From an uncultured Parafilimonas sp. (GTDB lineage: Bacteria; Bacteroidota; Bacteroidia; Chitinophagales; Chitinophagaceae), in contig CAIRZB010000017.1 of NCBI GenBank assembly GCA_903882935.1, positions 1 through 57,521 on the forward strand: DNA of 57,521 nucleotides, read 5' to 3'. A program made the translations under genes and the position numbers. Below the pieces are notes generated by a model. That model was not told the origin of the DNA and did not search any database. It saw only the letters and a program-made list of their open reading frames with translations. How positions within the stretch are numbered: position 1 is the first letter of the stretch; each line of letters opens with the position of its first letter. Shown here in pieces: positions 28,880 to 37,334 of the stretch.

Positions 28880-29446
28880 GTGAAAAAATTAGCTGCCATA
28901 TCGCTCCTAGTGCTATTCCTGTTTAATTTAACAGGATATAAGCTGCTTACCGAATACCTTGAAAATAAGGCAGATAGGCAGATGCAAGCTAAATTGGATG
29001 CCAGCGACTATGACGAAGACGATTTGGTGACCATTAAGGTTGCCAGCAATCTGCCTCCATACACTTACAATTCCGGCGACTTTCAAAACATAAACGGTAC
29101 CATTAATGTAAACGGCATAAACTACAATTATGTTAAGCTGCGTTATTACAATGATACCATGGAATTGAAATGTATTGCCAACCATGAGAAAACAGGCATC
29201 ATGAATGCCAGGGACGAGTTCTCTAAACTAGCCAACGATTTTACAAACCTTACGAGTAAAAAGGTACCCGGTGTTCCCGCTTCAAAAGGGCATAGCGCTA
29301 TTAACAGCATAGGAGATTACGACGATTTTTGTACTGTTTACGTTTATCAAAAATACGTTTCCCAAGCATTTCAGGCTATTCCTCGCCATATACACACCAT
29401 TAAGCAGCGTGCCATTCTTGCACCCGCACAACCTCCAGAGTGTTAG
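28880..29446 (+). CDS. Hypothetical exported or membrane-anchored protein
   Basis: This is a 188-residue protein from a GTG start, with a hydrophobic N-terminal segment (about 4-20) that could be a signal peptide or anchor. It is followed by KLLTEYLENKADRQMQAKLD, a probable amphipathic helix. The middle has paired beta-strand patterns (LVTIKVASNLPPY, GTINVNGINYNYVKLRYY) and the C-terminus is helical with a few charged residues and a final Cys. I do not recognise a named family, although the pattern looks conserved rather than random. It precedes the haloperoxidase array by about 215 nt and has no clear terminator after it, so it may be co-transcribed. Function is unknown. Confidence 0.7.
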   Translation: MKKLAAISLLVLFLFNLTGYKLLTEYLENKADRQMQAKLDASDYDEDDLVTIKVASNLPPYTYNSGDFQNINGTINVNGINYNYVKLRYYNDTMELKCIANHEKTGIMNARDEFSKLANDFTNLTSKKVPGVPASKGHSAINSIGDYDDFCTVYVYQKYVSQAFQAIPRHIHTIKQRAILAPAQPPEC

Positions 29447-29660
29447 TTTTTCACAATCCGCAGATTTGTTTCTTTTAATTTTTTGTGTTTCAGCTGCCTA
29501 AATGTGCGGCAAAAAAAATGTATTAAATCCAGCGTTGTATTTGTTTTACAAGTTGTAACCTGCTAAGGCCATGCTACCCCTGCCAATGCTTAGTTGTGTT
29601 TGGTTGCAGGCCATTAGCGTTGTTGTAAAACAAAATACCACAGTTGTAAAAGTGTTTTAT

Positions 29661-30995
29661 ATGAAAAAGTTTTTAGCAGTGCTTATTACTGTAAGTGTTA
29701 TTCTCGTGTCATGCAGCCCCAAGCAGGCAGACTATACGGCTATTTTTGATAACCCGGATACGTATTGTAAAACTGTTTATGAATTAAACAGTGTTGTAAT
29801 GGGCAATAATTTTTCGCCCATGGTGGCATCCCGTAACTACATGTACGCCAACGTTGCAGCATATGAAGTTATAGCAGGTGGTTACCCCAATGCGTATTCG
29901 TCATTAGCAGGCCAGGCTAGGGGTTTGGATGCTGTGCCTAAGCCCCCGGCTGGCGCAAAAATCGATTATGGCTTTGCCTCGTTACTAGCCTTTTGGAAAC
30001 TGGGGGTGGCTGTTACTTTCTCTGACAATGAAACCAAAAACTATGTTGACAGCCTGAAGCAGTTAGCAAAAGAGCATGGCATGCCCGAGGATGTGTACAA
30101 TGGCTCAGTGGCTTATGCCGACACAGTAAGCGGTGCCGTTATGGCTTGGAGTAAAAAAGACCATTACAAGGAAACTAGGGGTAAGCCCGAGTTTACCGTT
30201 TACCCAGATTCGCCTGCCCGTTGGGTGCCAACGCCGCCCGCTTACTCACCTGCCGCCGAACCGCACTGGAACGAAATACGCCAAGTGGCTGTTGATAGCG
30301 TAAACGAGTTTTTGCCGCCGCCACCCTTTAAGTTTGATGTATCAAATAAAACTAGCGACTACTATAAGGAAGTTAAGCTGATACAGCAAACAGGCGACAG
30401 CCTTACCAAGGAACAGGCATTTATTGCCGATTTTTGGGACGATAACCCTTTTAAGCTAAATGTTTCGGGGCATTTGATGTTCGGCACAAAAAAATTCTCA
30501 CCCCCGGGCCATTGGATGAGTATTGTAGGTATTGCCGCTATAAAGGCTAAGGCAGATTATAATACTACCGTATATGCCTACGCCAAAACAAGTATAGCAC
30601 TGTTTGATGCTTTTATACAATGCTGGAATATAAAATACATGTACAACACGGTTAGGCCAGAAACAGTGGTAAGTAAATATTTTGACCCCAACTGGAGGCC
30701 GCATTTGCAAACGCCCCCTTTTCCTGAGTATACTTGTGGCCACTGCTACACTTCGGCCTCCGCAGCCGAGGCACTTACCAGTGTATTTGGGGATAACATG
30801 GCCTATACCGACACCACTGAAACCGAATTTGGTATCCCCGAAAGGGCGTTCAAATCATTTAGGGATGCGGCGGATGAAGTTAAGATGAGCCGCTTTTTTG
30901 GCGGTATACACTACCGTTATTCTGTGATGGTAAGCCACGACATGGGCCAAAAAATTGGCGGCCTTGTAGTGGAAAAACTTAAAATGAAAAAATAA
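29661..30995 (+). CDS. Vanadium-haloperoxidase-like PAP2 lipoprotein (copy 1, Ser-to-Cys variant)
   Basis: This is a 444-residue predicted lipoprotein; the ATG at 29661 starts the signal peptide with lipobox LVSC, and an ATG 30 codons upstream is rejected. The PAP2/vanadium-dependent haloperoxidase core has its three motifs in order: Lys325-x6-Arg332-Pro (KYMYNTVRP), EYTCGH at 356-361, and SRFFGGIH with Arg411 and His417. The family norm for the second motif is P-S-x-x-S-G-H or similar; here Cys359 replaces the serine expected before Gly-His, a vanadate/phosphate-contacting position. It could be a halide oxidase, a phosphatase, or neither. It is the first gene of a five-gene array with 48-87 nt gaps. 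Confidence 0.85.
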   Translation: MKKFLAVLITVSVILVSCSPKQADYTAIFDNPDTYCKTVYELNSVVMGNNFSPMVASRNYMYANVAAYEVIAGGYPNAYSSLAGQARGLDAVPKPPAGAKIDYGFASLLAFWKLGVAVTFSDNETKNYVDSLKQLAKEHGMPEDVYNGSVAYADTVSGAVMAWSKKDHYKETRGKPEFTVYPDSPARWVPTPPAYSPAAEPHWNEIRQVAVDSVNEFLPPPPFKFDVSNKTSDYYKEVKLIQQTGDSLTKEQAFIADFWDDNPFKLNVSGHLMFGTKKFSPPGHWMSIVGIAAIKAKADYNTTVYAYAKTSIALFDAFIQCWNIKYMYNTVRPETVVSKYFDPNWRPHLQTPPFPEYTCGHCYTSASAAEALTSVFGDNMAYTDTTETEFGIPERAFKSFRDAADEVKMSRFFGGIHYRYSVMVSHDMGQKIGGLVVEKLKMKK

Positions 30996-31082
30996 CAAAA
31001 TTGTTGCTACGGCTGGTTTTTTGTCCACAAATTTTGCGGACTAGTAAAGCCGCGTGCCTAAGGCAAACCAAAACAAACTATC

Positions 31083-32189
31083 ATGAAAAAAATTATCTGT
31101 ATAACAACCGTCATTATCGCATTTGTTTCTTTCAACAATAACACACAGGCCCAGGGGTGCGTGGCATTGCGCGGCAGCGGTTCTGCCTATATGTCGGCCC
31201 ATCCTGATGAAGAGAGCGCACAAGGCTGGGTTTTTACATCAAGCCTTCGTTATTTCAAATCGTATAAGCACTATTCTGGCACTATCGAAAACATTGCCCG
31301 TTTAACCGACGGCACCAATGTTATCAACCACCAAACCACTATCGATCTTTCATTGGTGCGTATTTTTAATAACCGTTGGTCAATGCTCATAGACGCGCCA
31401 ATTGAAGCCAACAGCCGCTCATCTTTGTATGAGCATGGTTTGGTTAATGGCGCATACGTAAAAAAAGAACGGCACACAATGCACACTTTTGGTTTGGGTG
31501 ATGCCCGCTTGGCAGTTTACCGCTGGATGTTTAACCCTGCTACCCACAAAAAATACAATGTACAGCTGGGCCTGGGTATAAAACTTGCCACCGGCGATTA
31601 CAATGCCCAAGACTACTGGTACAATGTTGGCCCTGGCGGCAGCAAAGTGTTGAGGCCGGTTGACCAAAGTATTCAATTGGGTGATGGTGGCACCGGCTTT
31701 ACCGTTGAGGCCAATACGTTTTATAATTTGTCAAAACACTTTAACGCATATGGCAACTTTTATTATTTAAGCAACCCTAGGGAGCAAAATGGTACACGCA
31801 CCTTCCGTGAAACCCTTGCACCTTCATTGGCCAACGAGGCCATTTGCAGCGTGCCAGACCAATACATGGCAAGGGTGGGCTTTACCTACACCGCAAAATC
31901 TGGCTTCAGTGCATCATTGGGCGGCCGTGTTGAAGGCATACCTGTAAATGACCTTATCGGCGGCAGCGGCGATTTCCGCAGGCCTGGTTTTGTAGTTTCC
32001 GCAGAACCTGCTGTTAATTACAGCCTGCATAAAATAAACATCTTTGCCTCTATGCCCTTTGCATTGGTACGTAACAGGCTGCAAAGTGTAACCGACCAGG
32101 AAAACTCAGTAAAGTTCAACAAGTTTGTAAGAGGCGACGCGGCTTTTGCTGATTATGTTGTAAACCTTGGTATTGCAGTAAAATTTTAA
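31083..32189 (+). CDS. Outer-membrane beta-barrel protein (uncharacterised)
   Basis: This is a 368-residue exported protein with a signal peptide ending near QAQGC. The mature part has alternating hydrophobic and polar strands typical of an outer-membrane barrel, for example YNVQLGLGIKLATGDY and KINIFASMPFALVRNRL, with a C-terminal VNLGIAVKF ending in Phe as outer-membrane proteins usually do. The fold resembles the barrel proteins grouped with the phenol-degradation MetA pathway. No catalytic motif is seen. It sits 87 nt after haloperoxidase-like copy 1 and 60 nt before the duplicated membrane protein, so it could be the channel of the array. Substrate is unknown. Confidence 0.7.
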   Translation: MKKIICITTVIIAFVSFNNNTQAQGCVALRGSGSAYMSAHPDEESAQGWVFTSSLRYFKSYKHYSGTIENIARLTDGTNVINHQTTIDLSLVRIFNNRWSMLIDAPIEANSRSSLYEHGLVNGAYVKKERHTMHTFGLGDARLAVYRWMFNPATHKKYNVQLGLGIKLATGDYNAQDYWYNVGPGGSKVLRPVDQSIQLGDGGTGFTVEANTFYNLSKHFNAYGNFYYLSNPREQNGTRTFRETLAPSLANEAICSVPDQYMARVGFTYTAKSGFSASLGGRVEGIPVNDLIGGSGDFRRPGFVVSAEPAVNYSLHKINIFASMPFALVRNRLQSVTDQENSVKFNKFVRGDAAFADYVVNLGIAVKF

Positions 32190-32249
32190 GGTACGGTGCG
32201 AGCCAGCCATATGCCTTGCTTTTTACTGTATTGAAAAGCGTATAGGCCC

Positions 32250-33080
32250 ATGGCTGGTATTGCAAAAAAATTTACCAGCATGCTTAGATTAACCACCGCA
32301 CAAAAAATGCACCATGTTTTGCGCATTGCAACAGCGATGTGTTTTATTGGCCACGGTGCATTTGGTATAATTACAAAACCTATTTGGTGTAATTATTTTG
32401 CCGTTTTTGGCATTGGCCACGATATGGCCTACCGCCTAATGCCCGTTGTGGGCACCATTGATATTTTATTGGGTATCGTTATTATTTTCTACCCATTACG
32501 GGCTATAGCAGGCTGGCTGGTAATATGGGGCATTATAACGGCATCGTTAAGGCCACTTTCTGGCGAACCGTTCGCGGAAATGGTTGAGCGGGCAGGCAAT
32601 TTTGGCGCACCACTGGCATTGCTATTATTATCTGGCCATATGCCTAAGCGTATTGCCGGCTGGTTTAGGCCCATTAACCCAAACGTTTCCATTAACCCAC
32701 AAGTAATGCAACAGGTAACGCTTTGCCTACAGGTAGTTGTTTTTCTGTTGCTATTAGGCCACGGTTGGCTTAACCTGCTGGAGAAGAAGGCTTTGCTAAG
32801 CCAATACTCAGGGCTGGGGTTTAGCCAACCTGCAACCGTTGCCCGTGTTGCAGGCTTGTTCGAAATATTTGCGGCCTGCACGGTTTTGTTGCTGCCGGCC
32901 CGCCCCGTGCTAATGTTTTTTTTTATTTGGAAGGCGGGGACCGAACTTTTTTACCCCCATTGGGAATTATTTGAGTGGGTGGAACGTGGGGGCAGTTACG
33001 GCACCATTCTGGCACTTTGGTTTTTAGTAAAGGGTGATGCTGAGGCAGCACCCAAACAAGGCTTGCTACAAGCACATTAA
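32250..33080 (+). CDS. DoxX-like integral membrane protein with two tandem homologous halves
   Basis: This is a 276-residue inner-membrane protein with about eight hydrophobic segments, no signal peptide and few soluble parts. The two halves are visibly related. The first (about 20-130) contains GHG, then VGTIDILLGIVI, and closes with EMVERAGNFGAPLALLLL. The second (about 150-265) contains GHG, then AGLFEIFAACTV, and closes with EWVERGGSYGTILALWFL. Each half resembles a four-helix DoxX-type unit, a family linked to membrane redox and sulfur metabolism. The duplication suggests a pseudo-dimer. It lies centrally in the haloperoxidase array, with 60 and 48 nt to its neighbours. The DoxX relation is by pattern; function is unknown. 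Confidence 0.7.
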   Translation: MAGIAKKFTSMLRLTTAQKMHHVLRIATAMCFIGHGAFGIITKPIWCNYFAVFGIGHDMAYRLMPVVGTIDILLGIVIIFYPLRAIAGWLVIWGIITASLRPLSGEPFAEMVERAGNFGAPLALLLLSGHMPKRIAGWFRPINPNVSINPQVMQQVTLCLQVVVFLLLLGHGWLNLLEKKALLSQYSGLGFSQPATVARVAGLFEIFAACTVLLLPARPVLMFFFIWKAGTELFYPHWELFEWVERGGSYGTILALWFLVKGDAEAAPKQGLLQAH

Positions 33081-33128
33081 TTTAACCCCAAACCCTTTAC
33101 ATTTTTACAAACCAACACTTACTTAGTT

Positions 33129-34085
33129 ATGAACAAAAATATTATAAACCGCTTTGCAATTGCATGCGCCTTGGTACTAACGCTAATTGTTGCCCAGCTG
33201 CATGCACAAACGGATGAAGATGCCATTATGATGGCCAAAAAGCAATTTTGCATCGGCGGCATGTACAGCCGCGGAAGCTGGAAAAACTATTGGGAAGGCA
33301 CGTTGAAAAGAAATAATTTAAACTTAGGCACCGTATCCAACCAGATGTTTGGTTTTATGGGTACCTATGGTGTAACAGAAAAATTAAACCTGCTGTTTAA
33401 TTTGCCATATGCAACAACTAACGCCAGTGCGGGTACGTTGCACGGGCAGCAGGGCTTGCAGGATTTGTCGCTTTGGGTAAAATGGCTGCCGTTGGAGAAA
33501 GACTTAGGCAACGGCACATTTTCTGCGTATATCATTGGCGGGGTTTCATTACCCACCACCAATTATATTGCCGACTATTTGCCATTGTCAATCGGCCTGC
33601 ACAGCACCAACCTGTCTGGGCGGTTGTTGCTTGATTACCAGTTGGGCAACTTTTTCACCACTGTTTCTGGTACCTATGTTTACCGCAATAATATAACCAT
33701 CGACCGTAGCGCCTACTACACAACCGAGCAGATAAATTCAAACAAGGTAAACATGCCCGATGTTGCCACTGAGCAGCTGCGTATTGGGTACAGAAGCAGC
33801 CATTTGATTGCCGAAGCAATTGCCACCAATATGAACACATTGGGCGGTTTTGACATACGCCGTAACGATATGCCGTTCCCCAGCAACAAAATGAATGCAA
33901 CTAGCGTGGGTGTAAACGTAAAATACACCCTTAAAAAAGTGGAAGGCCTTTCGCTGATTGGCGGAGGCGGTTATACTGTTGCCGGTAGAAACGTTGGCCA
34001 GTCAACAATGTTCAATGCAGGGGTATTCTACATCCTTGATTTTAACGGCAGCGGAAAAAAATCAAGCAACGCAGCTAATAAATAA
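33129..34085 (+). CDS. Outer-membrane beta-barrel protein (uncharacterised, second)
   Basis: This is a 318-residue exported protein with a signal peptide ending LHAQ near residue 27. The mature part is rich in alternating strands (GTYGVTEKLNLLFNLPY, FSAYIIGGVSLPTT, GLSLIGGGGYTVAGR) and looks like a beta-barrel of the transporter/MetA-like type. The C-terminus (FNAGVFYILDFNGSG) has a short Ser/Lys-rich extension after the last strand. No enzyme motif is present. It is similar in style to the barrel at 31083-32189 but clearly not a close copy. It sits 48 nt after the duplicated membrane protein and 76 nt before haloperoxidase-like copy 2. Function is inferred only from fold and context. Confidence 0.7.
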   Translation: MNKNIINRFAIACALVLTLIVAQLHAQTDEDAIMMAKKQFCIGGMYSRGSWKNYWEGTLKRNNLNLGTVSNQMFGFMGTYGVTEKLNLLFNLPYATTNASAGTLHGQQGLQDLSLWVKWLPLEKDLGNGTFSAYIIGGVSLPTTNYIADYLPLSIGLHSTNLSGRLLLDYQLGNFFTTVSGTYVYRNNITIDRSAYYTTEQINSNKVNMPDVATEQLRIGYRSSHLIAEAIATNMNTLGGFDIRRNDMPFPSNKMNATSVGVNVKYTLKKVEGLSLIGGGGYTVAGRNVGQSTMFNAGVFYILDFNGSGKKSSNAANK

Positions 34086-34161
34086 CTGACAACGGACGTA
34101 TTGTCTCCGAAAAAAAATAGTCGCAAAAAGAATAAGATTACTGAATAAAAAATATTGAAAG

Positions 34162-35712
34162 ATGAAAAACATATTTCTCTCCTTAGCACTGTTGGTGCTT
34201 ACCGCATCTGTTATACTGGTGGCCTGCTCAAAAAAAGTGGAGGGTGTTACCGATAACACGGCGGCACTAAACCCTACAAACATCGACCTAGCCGCAGGTA
34301 ATTGGAAAACGGTGCTGTTAACGCGGCCCGACACGTTTTTGGTTGCCGCCCCAGCCGCAACAAACTCCCCGGCCTACGTGGCCGAGCTGAACGAAATTAA
34401 GGGCGCGCAACAAAGCCTTACCGACGGCCAGCGTGCCGCAATAAAATATTGGAGTGCCGGCTCTGTGCTTAGGTGGAACGAAATTTTAAGGGGTCTTGTG
34501 GCAAAACACAATCTCCCCCCTTACCAAAACGAGGATGGCAGCTACCCCATACCCAGTTCGGCCAACCCGTTCAATTACCCACAATTCCCTTTTTCCAACC
34601 CGCCTTATGCAGCAAGGGCTTATGCGTATATCAGCGCGGCCCAGTACGATGCCTTGGTGGCAGCCTGGCATTACAAAGCCCAGTACAACCGTCCTGCACC
34701 CTATAAAGTTGATTCTTCGGTAAATGCATTGGTACCCAAAACAGCATTGCCCTCTTACCCATCCGAGGATGCTGTGCTGGCAGGCACCATGGTAGCCATG
34801 ATGAGCATGCTGTTTCCCACAGAAATTGCCTACATACAGCAAAAGGTAACAGAAGAAGAGTACAGCCGTATTTGGAGCGGCGCTAATGTGCGTAGCGATA
34901 TAGTTGCCGGCGAGGCATTGGGCAGGCAGGTGGCGAGCGTGTTTATAGCACGTGGCAAAGTGGATAATGTGGGCAAGGCAGTTGGCACGCCCGCGCAATG
35001 GAAACAATTTGTTACAGACGCCTTAGCCAATGGTAAAACACCTTGGTATAGTTTGGAAGCACCGGCCCGTAACCCTATGTTGCCATTTTTTGGCAACGTA
35101 AAGCCATTTTTGTTTGATTCCGCCACGGTGGTGGCTTTAAGGCCTGGCCCGCCCCCGGCAGAAAATAGTGATGAAATGAAACAGGAAACTGCGCAGGCGA
35201 AAAATTACATAACCAATGCCCCCCGCGAAAACATGCGGATTGTGCAATTTTGGGCAGACGGTGTGGGTACCTATACCCCGCCGGGGCATTGGAACGCCAT
35301 AGCCGCCAGCGATTTTATAACGCAAAACTACAGCGAGGTAAGGTGGGCGCGTAACATGGCATTATTAAACATGGCCTTGATGGATGCCGCCATTGTTTGC
35401 TGGAATACCAAATATTATTATTTCACCCCCAGGCCTACCCAAGTAGACCCCAACATAAAAACGTTGACAGGTATACCTAATTTTCCGTCGTATATTTCAG
35501 GGCATGCATCATTTAGCGGGGCTGCGGCAACTATTTTGGGGCACATATTGCCCGCCAATGCTGCGGAATACACGGCCATGGCCCAACAGGCGTCTGATTC
35601 AAGGCTGCTTTCGGGCATACACTTTTTAATTGATTGCAGCACTGGCTTGCAAGTTGGCCAAAGTGTTGGCAGTTATGCGGTAAAGCGCGCGCAGGCAGAC
35701 GGCGCAGAATAA
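34162..35712 (+). CDS. Vanadium-haloperoxidase-like PAP2 lipoprotein (copy 2, canonical motifs)
   Basis: This is a 516-residue predicted lipoprotein with a lipobox LVAC near residue 22. It carries a complete PAP2/vanadium-dependent haloperoxidase signature: Lys417-x6-Arg424-Pro (KYYYFTPRP), PSYISGH with Ser446-Gly447-His448, and SRLLSGIHFLID with Arg481, His487 and Asp491. These are the residues that bind vanadate or phosphate in the family. It may oxidise halides with peroxide or act as a phosphatase; sequence alone does not separate these. It is longer than copy 1 and not a close copy of it. It is the last gene of the array, followed by a terminator about 140 nt downstream. Confidence 0.9.
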   Translation: MKNIFLSLALLVLTASVILVACSKKVEGVTDNTAALNPTNIDLAAGNWKTVLLTRPDTFLVAAPAATNSPAYVAELNEIKGAQQSLTDGQRAAIKYWSAGSVLRWNEILRGLVAKHNLPPYQNEDGSYPIPSSANPFNYPQFPFSNPPYAARAYAYISAAQYDALVAAWHYKAQYNRPAPYKVDSSVNALVPKTALPSYPSEDAVLAGTMVAMMSMLFPTEIAYIQQKVTEEEYSRIWSGANVRSDIVAGEALGRQVASVFIARGKVDNVGKAVGTPAQWKQFVTDALANGKTPWYSLEAPARNPMLPFFGNVKPFLFDSATVVALRPGPPPAENSDEMKQETAQAKNYITNAPRENMRIVQFWADGVGTYTPPGHWNAIAASDFITQNYSEVRWARNMALLNMALMDAAIVCWNTKYYYFTPRPTQVDPNIKTLTGIPNFPSYISGHASFSGAAATILGHILPANAAEYTAMAQQASDSRLLSGIHFLIDCSTGLQVGQSVGSYAVKRAQADGAE

Positions 35713-35853
35713 CTATTTTATGCTATTTTTTATCATAACTAGCGAGTAAAACGCTGCAATTCTTTGCAGTGTTTAATAATTTTCTTTATTTTACAAAAAT
35801 TGACAATAATTTTTTAGTATAGCGTTTTCTTAAGTTTTGATTTTAACAAGCAC

Positions 35854-35888
35854 AAAACGCCGTGATTCTTCACGGTGTTTTTGTTTTT
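35854..35888 (+). terminator. Terminator after the haloperoxidase array
   Basis: AAAACGCCGTGA (35854-35865) pairs with TCACGGTGTTTT (35870-35881), 12 bp with one G-T wobble and a TTCT loop, followed by GTTTTT. It ends 58 nt before the MFS start at 35947, which argues against the longer MFS reading starting inside it at 35875. The rest of 35713-35946 shows no gene. Confidence 0.85.
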
Positions 35889-35946
35889 ATATGGTTTTCT
35901 CTCAATTTGCCTGTATATTCATCCTATCAATAAACGATTGCTTGTT

Positions 35947-37221
35947 ATGCAAAACTGGAAAATTAAACTATCGCTATTTTTAAACTATTTTGTATTTGGT
36001 ATTTTGTTAAACAGTGTGGGAACGGTGATTTTGCTCGTGCAAAAAAGTTTCCCCGACATTACAAAATCGCAGGTGGCCGTGCTTGAGCCATTCAAAGACT
36101 TTAGTATTGCCATCGTTTCATTTTTGGTAACATCATTCATCACCAAAATTGGTTACAAAAAGGCGATGCTTATCGCGCTTGCTTTTGTGGTACTGGTTTG
36201 CTTTAGCGTGCCATTCAGTAACAGCTTTTTAGTAATAGAGTTACTATTTGCCGCAGTTGGTTCAAGCTTTGCATTAATAAAAATGTCGGTATATGGTTCT
36301 ATCGGTCTAGTTACAAACGATGAGAAAGAGCATATTACATTTATGAATTTCATCGAGTCTGTTTTTGGCTTGGGTATTGTGCTTTCTTACTTTCTTTTCC
36401 CGTTGTTTATCGATAAAAACAACCCCGGTTCCGCAAGCTGGCGCAATGTGTATTTTTTGCTGGGTGGTATTTCGCTGGTGGCATTCCTTTTATTGCTTAC
36501 CTCGCCCCTTAATGAGTCTGCTGCTAAGTTTCCCAAACAGGCAAATTTTTCCGACGACCTCCGTAAAACATATCAATTGGTGGCAACCCCGGCGGTAGTG
36601 GTTTTTATTATTTGCGCTTTTTTGTATGTATTGCTGGAGCAAAGTATAATGAGTTGGCTGCCAACATTCAACAACAATGTGTTAAAGCTAAACGAGGTGC
36701 TTAGCATACGCATGGCTAGTATTTTGGCGGGTTCAATGGCTGTTGGGCGCTTTTTGGCAGGTGTTGGTTTTAAAAAGCTAAACTGGGCGCTGCTGCTGTC
36801 AATTTGCTTAATTGCTGCGGCCGGTATCGTGTTGGTTTGTATGCCGGTAATACATCAATTTATTGCTACGTATAAAGGAAACGGGATAACAGTGTTAGCG
36901 GATGTGCCGCTGATTGCATTCGCCTTCCCGCTAATCGGCTTGGTTATTGCGCCAATTTACCCGGCGCTAAATTCGGTTATCTTAAGTTCGCTGCCAAAGC
37001 CAGCGCATGGCTTAATGGCAGGCCTCATCATTGTATTTTCGGCCGTGGGTGGTACAACTGGTTCGCTTATAACCGGTAATATTTTTCAATATTACGGCGG
37101 ACAAAATGCCATGTATTTTTCGCTAGTGCCAATCGCGTTGCTTTTCATCGGGTTAATTGTTTTTAGCCGCTTACAAAAAAAGGCATTGGCAAAGGCAGTT
37201 AATTCAGCAACCTCCTCATAA
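35947..37221 (+). CDS. MFS transporter, likely sugar importer
   Basis: This is a 424-residue inner-membrane protein with about twelve hydrophobic segments, beginning MQNWKIKLSLFLNYFVFGILL. The ATG at 35947 is preferred over an upstream start that lies inside a terminator. Features of the FucP/GlpT-type MFS branch are visible: GYKKAMLIALAFVVLV between the early helices, a central loop (KFPKQANFSDDLRK), and SSLPKPAHGLMAGLIIVFSAVGGTTGS near the end. It lies 113 nt before a cytoplasmic trehalase, so import of trehalose or a related disaccharide is a reasonable inference. Substrate is not readable from sequence. Confidence 0.85.
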   Translation: MQNWKIKLSLFLNYFVFGILLNSVGTVILLVQKSFPDITKSQVAVLEPFKDFSIAIVSFLVTSFITKIGYKKAMLIALAFVVLVCFSVPFSNSFLVIELLFAAVGSSFALIKMSVYGSIGLVTNDEKEHITFMNFIESVFGLGIVLSYFLFPLFIDKNNPGSASWRNVYFLLGGISLVAFLLLLTSPLNESAAKFPKQANFSDDLRKTYQLVATPAVVVFIICAFLYVLLEQSIMSWLPTFNNNVLKLNEVLSIRMASILAGSMAVGRFLAGVGFKKLNWALLLSICLIAAAGIVLVCMPVIHQFIATYKGNGITVLADVPLIAFAFPLIGLVIAPIYPALNSVILSSLPKPAHGLMAGLIIVFSAVGGTTGSLITGNIFQYYGGQNAMYFSLVPIALLFIGLIVFSRLQKKALAKAVNSATSS

Positions 37222-37334
37222 AATTTAATTTGTACAATACATTTGCGCCAGAAACGTACTATTTCACCCCTCCGGTGCAGCAAACAGCCTGTCCGTGTAA
37301 CATACCCTTGTAAACTTTTCAAAAATCCACTACC

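Noticed and set aside
29571-29660. Upstream start for haloperoxidase-like copy 1
   Set aside because: It would bury the lipoprotein signal peptide, which starts at the ATG at 29661.
35875-35946. Upstream start for the MFS transporter
   Set aside because: It begins inside a clear terminator hairpin, and the added residues do not resemble the N-terminus of the family; the ATG at 35947 is better.
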